Source: Betaproteobacteria bacterium TMED41 (GTDB lineage: Bacteria > Pseudomonadota > Gammaproteobacteria > Burkholderiales > Burkholderiaceae_A). From it: a DNA stretch of 6,251 nucleotides. Under the pieces are notes generated by a model. The model was not told where the DNA came from. It searched no databases and worked only from the letters and a program-made list of their open reading frames with translations. The DNA lies in assembly GCA_002167365.1 (NCBI GenBank), contig NHCU01000064.1, forward strand, positions 1-6,251. The letters run 5' to 3'. This document shows, piece after piece, positions 1-3,637 of the stretch; position 1 is the first letter of the stretch, and each line of letters starts with the position of its first letter. Made by a program: the position numbers and the translations under genes.

Positions 1-161
1 TAGGGATATTTTACAGGTATATCATAATCTTCAATAGGATTATCGGTGTAACAGTAAAATTTATGTGGTACGGTAAGATGTTTTGAAACGGACTCTTTCA
101 ATTTAGTGGTAAAATCTCTCGAATACTTTGTGCCCCAGTTTACACAATATACTGATATCAT
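1..161 (-). CDS. Probable glycosyltransferase-like protein, N-terminal fragment (3' end beyond the left edge)
   Basis: An open frame begins at an ATG at 161-159 and runs off the left edge with no stop, giving 53 complete codons. The start reads MISVYCVNWGTKYS, followed by a Lys-rich helix (KLKESVSKHL), then TVPHKFYCYTDNP. A short beta strand, a W-G-x-K-Y turn, a helix, a second strand and a C-x-TD-x-P motif is the beginning I associate with small phage and bacterial glycosyltransferase-like proteins of the GT-A type. That family call is from memory. The catalytic DxD region would lie beyond the window, so activity cannot be judged. The ATG follows the TAG stop of the 158-aa gene after one base, and no good Shine-Dalgarno is visible, so translation is probably coupled to that gene. 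A sugar-modifying enzyme next to fiber genes could act on virion proteins or host glycans, but this is inference. The reading frame is secure; the function is moderately so. Confidence 0.62.
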   Translation of the reverse strand, partial: MISVYCVNWGTKYSRDFTTKLKESVSKHLTVPHKFYCYTDNPIEDYDIPVKYP

Positions 162-162
162 A

Positions 163-639
163 CTAACTTGACTGTTTTTTAACTATTTCCTGGTACGCTA
201 TCAAGACTTCTAATGGATTGTTTGCCTGTCTTATTTTCTTTTTCAAATCAAATCCATCAAAATCTTTGACTGCATCCTTGTCAAATATTTTTAACTTGAG
301 ATTAAACAGTTGTTCTGCCTGTGTTTTTTCATTGTAGTTGACAACAAAGTCTATGACACTATCAAAATTTTTCAAAGGTTGGTCACTCATTGCCGATTTC
401 ATCCTACCTTGTACAACTCTATTCAATTGATTAATAACTGCTTTGTTTCTTTCGATTGTTGTGTCGGCCAATTTGTGTAAAGGATATTCTTTTAAAAGAT
501 CTTTGAAGTCAGGATGGCTCATATCTGTTGGTAGATAGTGGTTAATTGCTTTCTCACCTTCTTTATAGATAATCTCAACCGCTGTGTTATCAGGATCTGC
601 GTAGTATGCCTCTATGATTTTTCCTGTAAATATTGCCAT
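163..639 (-). CDS. Conserved hypothetical protein, 158 aa, of T4-like marine phage type
   Basis: I cannot assign a function. The protein is soluble, with no signal peptide or membrane segment. Its first ~35 residues look like a small beta hairpin (MAIFTGKIIEAYYADPDNTAVEIIYKEG reads as two strands around a D-P-D-N turn). The rest is highly charged and probably helical: DFKDLLKEYPLHKLADTTIE at about 44-63, then NKAVINQLNRVVQGRMKSAM, then a Lys/Asp/Phe-rich C-terminal half ending in VLIAYQEIVKKQSS. The start is supported by AAGGA at 651-647, seven bases before the ATG, the best ribosome-binding site in the window. The gene stands 52 bases after the 312-aa gene, with a hairpin between them, and its TAG stop lies one base before the next ATG. 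Position suggests a minor structural or assembly role, but nothing in the sequence proves it. Proteins of this general look are common beside structural genes in marine myoviruses (recollection, not a search). Confidence 0.85.
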   Translation of the reverse strand: MAIFTGKIIEAYYADPDNTAVEIIYKEGEKAINHYLPTDMSHPDFKDLLKEYPLHKLADTTIERNKAVINQLNRVVQGRMKSAMSDQPLKNFDSVIDFVVNYNEKTQAEQLFNLKLKIFDKDAVKDFDGFDLKKKIRQANNPLEVLIAYQEIVKKQSS

Positions 640-646
640 TGCTAAA

Positions 647-651
647 TCCTT
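647..651 (-). promoter_or_regulatory. Shine-Dalgarno AAGGA for the 158-aa gene
   Basis: On the minus strand AAGGA is followed by seven bases (TTTAGCA) and the ATG at 639. It is the clearest ribosome-binding site in the window and fixes the start of the 158-aa protein. The other internal junctions have weaker sites or appear to rely on coupling. Confidence 0.7.
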
Positions 652-657
652 TTCTTT

Positions 658-665
658 ATATTATA
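658..665 (-). promoter_or_regulatory. Weak candidate promoter box TATAATAT
   Basis: The minus strand reads TATAATATAAAG between the hairpin and the Shine-Dalgarno of the 158-aa gene. TATAATAT resembles both a bacterial -10 box (TATAAT) and, less well, the T4 late element TATAAATA. I see no convincing -35 box: the hairpin occupies the DNA just upstream. Transcription from here would start close to the AAGGA and give a very short leader. An AT-rich spacer would look the same by chance, so this is only a candidate. Confidence 0.22.
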
Positions 666-682
666 TGGCACTCGGTGCCATA
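664..682. repeat. Perfect 8-bp inverted repeat with 3-base loop (intergenic hairpin)
   Basis: TATGGCAC at 664-671 and GTGCCATA at 675-682 are exact reverse complements separated by TCG. It is the only strong hairpin I found between genes, and it begins 9 bases after the TAG stop of the 312-aa gene (694-692). In the minus-strand transcript it is followed by TAATATAAAGAAAAGG and not by a U-run, so it is not a standard intrinsic terminator. Possible roles are a barrier to 3' exonuclease, a processing site, a partial terminator, or a structure insulating the downstream ribosome-binding site. The structure is certain; the role is not. Confidence 0.75.
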
Positions 683-691
683 AGTCAATAC

Positions 692-1630
692 CTATGATTT
701 TGCTATCTTAAATGAATAGGTATTTGCTGTTGCAGGTGTTCCGTCTGGAAATTCTTGTGCCCTGTAATCATTTGATCCAACTAATCTTGTCTGGTAATTA
801 CCACTACCACCTGTTAATACAGTATTCACCATGGCTGATCCCCTAAGAGTTCCACTACCGTCGATGTTGTATCTCAATCTGTATCCAGCAGTGTTCACAA
901 CAGCATTTTTAACATATTCTTGAAGTAGTGCTCCAATATCTGCAGTTGAATACTGCTTCAAATTATTACTTGCATCAAGGAATATTGGTGGATTGTACGA
1001 TCCTCCTGTTCCTATCTCACCATCTATTTTTAATAGATAGTAGTTCGTGATTGTCTGTGGTTGGTCTAGTGCTTCTCCTATTTGATCTGCTGTGTAGAGA
1101 CTGGTATCGGCTCTCGTATCTGTGAATACTGGTGTTGCTGAAACTAATGTTGCACCCGCAACTGAACTACTAGTGGAAATAAAATACGTTCCACCCTGTG
1201 CTGAAGTTGTTGAACCAAGTGCCATTACATCGATCGTTGGCTGTACGAATGTGTCTATGAAATCTTGTTGGGTCATTGCCCGCACCTGTGTTCCAGTCCA
1301 ATATATAGGAAATGTTTTTCCTGTGTCTGAAGTCGTGATGTTTGCTGTTCCAACTGTTTGCGTAATTCTTTGGTATGATGTTGTAACCGTACTTGGTTCT
1401 GCTGTGGTACCCTCACTTGGATATCCACCCGAACTAGTCGATACCGCACCTGCCTGCAGTCTTGTATCGTTCATAGATGTCAAGTTACCACCGGAGCCGG
1501 CCACCGTTAATGTGACTGCTGGTGATTGTCCATAATAGTATGCCGCCACCTTGTAAATATTAGCCAGATCGCTAGCCTTCATTTCTTGAAGTTGTGATCC
1601 ATTGTAAACTAAAGGTGTTCTTACAGTCAT
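692..1630 (-). CDS. Phage structural-type protein, 312 aa, with three degenerate internal repeats
   Basis: The protein is rich in Thr, Ser, Gly and Ala with almost no Cys, typical of virion surface or tail proteins, and has no signal peptide or membrane segment. Reading by eye shows three related segments: residues 6-26 (PLVYNGSQLQEMKASDLANIY), 108-128 (starting PIYWTGTQVRAMTQQDF) and 215-236 (starting PIFLDASNNLKQYSTADI). Each is a strand, a turn, a short hydrophobic stretch and a helix with a conserved Asp 15-16 residues after the Pro. Each is followed by a beta-rich stretch with a D-x-R (55-57, 171-173, 288-290) and a Tyr-containing strand (SYQRI, NYYLLKI, TYSFKI). The layout suggests three ~100-residue domains. 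It follows the fiber-like gene by 46 bases. The ATG at 1630 has only a weak GGA (1638-1636), five bases away. I assign it to the tail or fiber region by context; a specific function is unknown. Confidence 0.85.
   Translation of the reverse strand: MTVRTPLVYNGSQLQEMKASDLANIYKVAAYYYGQSPAVTLTVAGSGGNLTSMNDTRLQAGAVSTSSGGYPSEGTTAEPSTVTTSYQRITQTVGTANITTSDTGKTFPIYWTGTQVRAMTQQDFIDTFVQPTIDVMALGSTTSAQGGTYFISTSSSVAGATLVSATPVFTDTRADTSLYTADQIGEALDQPQTITNYYLLKIDGEIGTGGSYNPPIFLDASNNLKQYSTADIGALLQEYVKNAVVNTAGYRLRYNIDGSGTLRGSAMVNTVLTGGSGNYQTRLVGSNDYRAQEFPDGTPATANTYSFKIAKS
923..1615 (-). repeat. Three degenerate protein-level repeats in the 312-aa gene
   Basis: The conserved cores lie at 1553-1615, 1247-1309 and 923-988 on the minus strand. 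The pattern is Pro-hydrophobic-aromatic, about six polar residues, a hydrophobic residue, then Asp in a helix. Spacing between copies is 102 and 107 residues. The repeats are visible in protein but not obvious in DNA, which implies old duplication or convergent domain architecture. Confidence 0.5.
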
Positions 1631-1676
1631 TGTTATCCAGTATAAACTACTTTGTAAAATAGTTCAACCATAAATT

Positions 1677-2894
1677 CTACGCTCCTGCGCCGTTTATGGT
1701 CTTAAGTACCGCTCCAGTGCTACTTAATATCTGTAATGATGTTGGTGTGGCCATCATTGCGGCAGTCACAGTGCCTGAGTCACCTGTCGTTACCACTGAT
1801 CCTGATACGTTTGGTATGGTAATTGTTCTGTCTGCTGTTGGGTTTGCAACAGTCAACGTTGTTTCGAATGCGTCGTCTGTAGACCCTTCAAATATTATAG
1901 TACCATTCTGTGTTAATTGTATTCCTGATGATGTGACAGCACCAGTGATTGGTCCTGTGAATGCTGTTGCGTTGACTGTTCCGCTGACATCTAATTTAGT
2001 ACTAGGAGTTGTAGTGCCTATACCAATCCTAGATTCAGAACCATCTATTGTCATTACAGTTTTATTAGTACCACCATCATTGACTTTGAAAGTTATGTCT
2101 GTGTTCTGTACTGTGTTGGCTATGTTAATACCTGTTCCGTCAACTGTGAATGATAAATCGTTATCAGCACCAACTGTCATACCAGAATCGTTTACAATAC
2201 CTAGTGTTCCTATTGTAGTGTCATTGGTATCTGATCTTAGGAAGTTGGCCGCGGCTATACCACCTAGTGCGTCAGCGTCTGTGGCAGTGCCATGTAATTT
2301 GATTCCTGTTGGTGATGTTGTAAAAGTTATACCCTTCTTGACTGTTGGGAAACCTGTAATTGAAGTTTGAGGTGTAAACTCTACATCAGAAACTATTGCA
2401 ATAAGTGTGCCATCGCTGTACCACTTTGTAATGTTCTGACTGGCAGTTGTTGCATCTGTTACTGCTTCAAAAATAAATCCGTTCAACGAACCTGTTGATG
2501 CCGGTGGGCCAACCAACACACTCTGAGAACCATCGTAGTAAAAAAGTTGTCCTACGTCAGAGTCAATCCAAAGATCTCCTTGTTGTATTCCTGACGGTTG
2601 CGCCGATTGATATGGTACGTTTCCGCCGGCTGGCACAAACAAGTTACCTGTGTAAACCTTAAGTCTGTTATTTGCTGAATCATAGTACAGTTGTCCTTGT
2701 ATAGGTTTTGTAGGTTCACTTGGTCCTGCAAAACTTTCCAGTAAATGTAAAAAGTTTTCTGCTATAAGTTCACCATACCCTGCGTAACCTTTACCTATGA
2801 AACTTAAATCCGTTTGTGTGTTTACAACACCGTCTTGTACAATGTATTGATTTGGTGAAGACGCTCCGTTACTTTTGTTTACTGTATAAGCCAT
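1677..2894 (-). CDS. Tail-fiber-like protein, 405 aa
   Basis: This is the strongest receptor-binding or fiber candidate. The N-terminus (MAYTVNKSNG, then QTDLSFIGKGYAGYGE and a helix to about residue 57) matches a conserved head that I recall from many marine T4-like phage fibers. Two short repeats follow: QGQLYYDSANNRLKVYTGN (66-84) and QGDLWIDSDVGQLFYYDGS (105-123), the G-x-L-(W/Y)-x-D fiber repeat. The middle holds DADALGGIAAANFLRSDTND (206-225), a signature of phage fibers. Further on are GIGTTTPSTKLDVSGTVNAT (291-310) and a beta-rich DAFETTLTVANPTADRTITI (341-360). Such segments form trimeric beta-helical shafts. There is no C-terminal intramolecular chaperone (S74-type) domain: the protein ends in LKTINGAGA. 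The ATG comes directly after two tandem TAA codons, with AGGA at 2907-2904, nine bases away. Assembly would be at the tail periphery. Which glycan or protein it binds cannot be read from sequence. Confidence 0.88.
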   Translation of the reverse strand: MAYTVNKSNGASSPNQYIVQDGVVNTQTDLSFIGKGYAGYGELIAENFLHLLESFAGPSEPTKPIQGQLYYDSANNRLKVYTGNLFVPAGGNVPYQSAQPSGIQQGDLWIDSDVGQLFYYDGSQSVLVGPPASTGSLNGFIFEAVTDATTASQNITKWYSDGTLIAIVSDVEFTPQTSITGFPTVKKGITFTTSPTGIKLHGTATDADALGGIAAANFLRSDTNDTTIGTLGIVNDSGMTVGADNDLSFTVDGTGINIANTVQNTDITFKVNDGGTNKTVMTIDGSESRIGIGTTTPSTKLDVSGTVNATAFTGPITGAVTSSGIQLTQNGTIIFEGSTDDAFETTLTVANPTADRTITIPNVSGSVVTTGDSGTVTAAMMATPTSLQILSSTGAVLKTINGAGA

Positions 2895-2897
2895 TTA

Positions 2898-3623
2898 TTA
2901 ATATCCTGTGTTACCACCTGATGTTGTACCACTCACTGTGTTAGAAGTTGAAAGTGCAGTCGAACTTGTTTCAGTGAATGTTGTTAAACTTTGTATTCTT
3001 AATGTATAATCTATTTGTATCAATCTGTTCAAAGATTTCTGTACTGGATGGAATATCACATGGGTTAATAATTTATTAGTGCCACCATTCTCAGAACCTT
3101 CCCATGATTTTAATCCTAATTCGTCAAAAACATAATCACCATTGAAATTTGTTGTGTTGTCAAACGATGCCTGTCCTGTAGGTTCGCCGTAATCAAGTGT
3201 ACATGTGCATACAATATCTGTAAATTTGTTTCCTGTGATGTGTCTTACTTCCATCTTGTTTCTTGTTGTGTCTTTGTTTGTTGCTGAATTGTCATCTATC
3301 ACTTTGTAATATGTTTGGTTGTATAATGTAGCATTTGTTCCTGTAGAATTTGGAGTTAGGTAAGTTATAATACCTGTTGGATCAACAGACGTTCCGCCAT
3401 TTCCAAAAGCCATCTCATGTACAAAGCCTGTACTTTTATTTGCTAATGAACTTGCCATTGCTTGAGACATGTTTTCATAATGTATTGCGTTTCGTTTGTC
3501 CACAATTACTTCGCCTGTCTCTGGATCAAATATCTTGATGTGCCCTGTCATCATAACACCTGTGTGATCCTGTGGCTTTTTATTCTCTTCTTTTGATTCT
3601 TGTTGTTTGTTGTCCTGTGTCAT
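2898..3623 (-). CDS. Conserved virion structural-type protein, 241 aa (GHIKIFDPETGE family)
   Basis: The first ~23 residues are a charged, Gln/Lys/Glu-rich tail (MTQDNKQQESKEENKKPQDH). The conserved part then begins with GHIKIFDPETGEVIVDKRNA and IHYENMSQAMASSLANKST, followed by MAFGNGGTSVDPTGIITYL and LYNQTYYKVIDD. The C-terminal half carries EVRHITGNKFTDIVCTCTLD, DELGLKSWEGSENGG, a strand VIFHPVQKSLNRLIQIDYTL and a Ser/Thr-rich end. I recall this family in T4-like cyanophages and related marine phages next to fiber genes, usually as an unnamed structural protein. Its beta-rich, Gly/Asn-rich body fits a baseplate or fiber-attachment role (inference). The first ATG lies 9 bases after the previous stop with no Shine-Dalgarno. 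A second possible start is Met25 (3551), preceded by AGGTG at five bases. I keep the first ATG because the charged extension is in frame and comparable tails occur in relatives, but the start is uncertain. Confidence 0.85.
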   Translation of the reverse strand: MTQDNKQQESKEENKKPQDHTGVMMTGHIKIFDPETGEVIVDKRNAIHYENMSQAMASSLANKSTGFVHEMAFGNGGTSVDPTGIITYLTPNSTGTNATLYNQTYYKVIDDNSATNKDTTRNKMEVRHITGNKFTDIVCTCTLDYGEPTGQASFDNTTNFNGDYVFDELGLKSWEGSENGGTNKLLTHVIFHPVQKSLNRLIQIDYTLRIQSLTTFTETSSTALSTSNTVSGTTSGGNTGY

Positions 3624-3629
3624 CTAGTG

Positions 3630-3637
3630 TATTTATT
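3630..3637 (-). promoter_or_regulatory. Candidate T4-type late promoter box AATAAATA
   Basis: The minus strand reads AATAAATA across the stop codon of the large structural gene. It matches seven of eight bases of the T4 late element TATAAATA, and it is the only such match on the coding strand that I found by eye. A T4-style start a few bases downstream would fall almost on the first ATG of the 241-aa gene (3623). It would make more sense if translation began at Met25. Chance occurrence in AT-rich DNA is quite possible. Confidence 0.28.

Noticed and set aside
664..682. Hairpin as a rho-independent terminator
   Set aside because: The sequence after the stem on the minus strand is A-rich with no run of U. 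On the plus strand the next bases (AGTCAATACC) also lack a U-run.
1122..1535. A 137-aa plus-strand open frame opposite the 312-aa gene
   Set aside because: It is an antisense shadow with low-complexity hydrophobic sequence, contained in a gene with a clear protein architecture.
1631..1676. Small gene or promoter in the 46-base gap between the fiber gene and the 312-aa gene
   Set aside because: There is no room for a gene, no clear -10/-35 pair or TATAAATA box, and only a weak ACTA/TAGT inverted repeat that is within chance.
1696..2370. A 224-aa open frame on the plus strand opposite the fiber gene
   Set aside because: Its Val/Pro/Ser-rich product is the antisense reading of a Thr/Gly-rich coding strand. 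It lies wholly inside a well-supported fiber gene and its start has no credible context.
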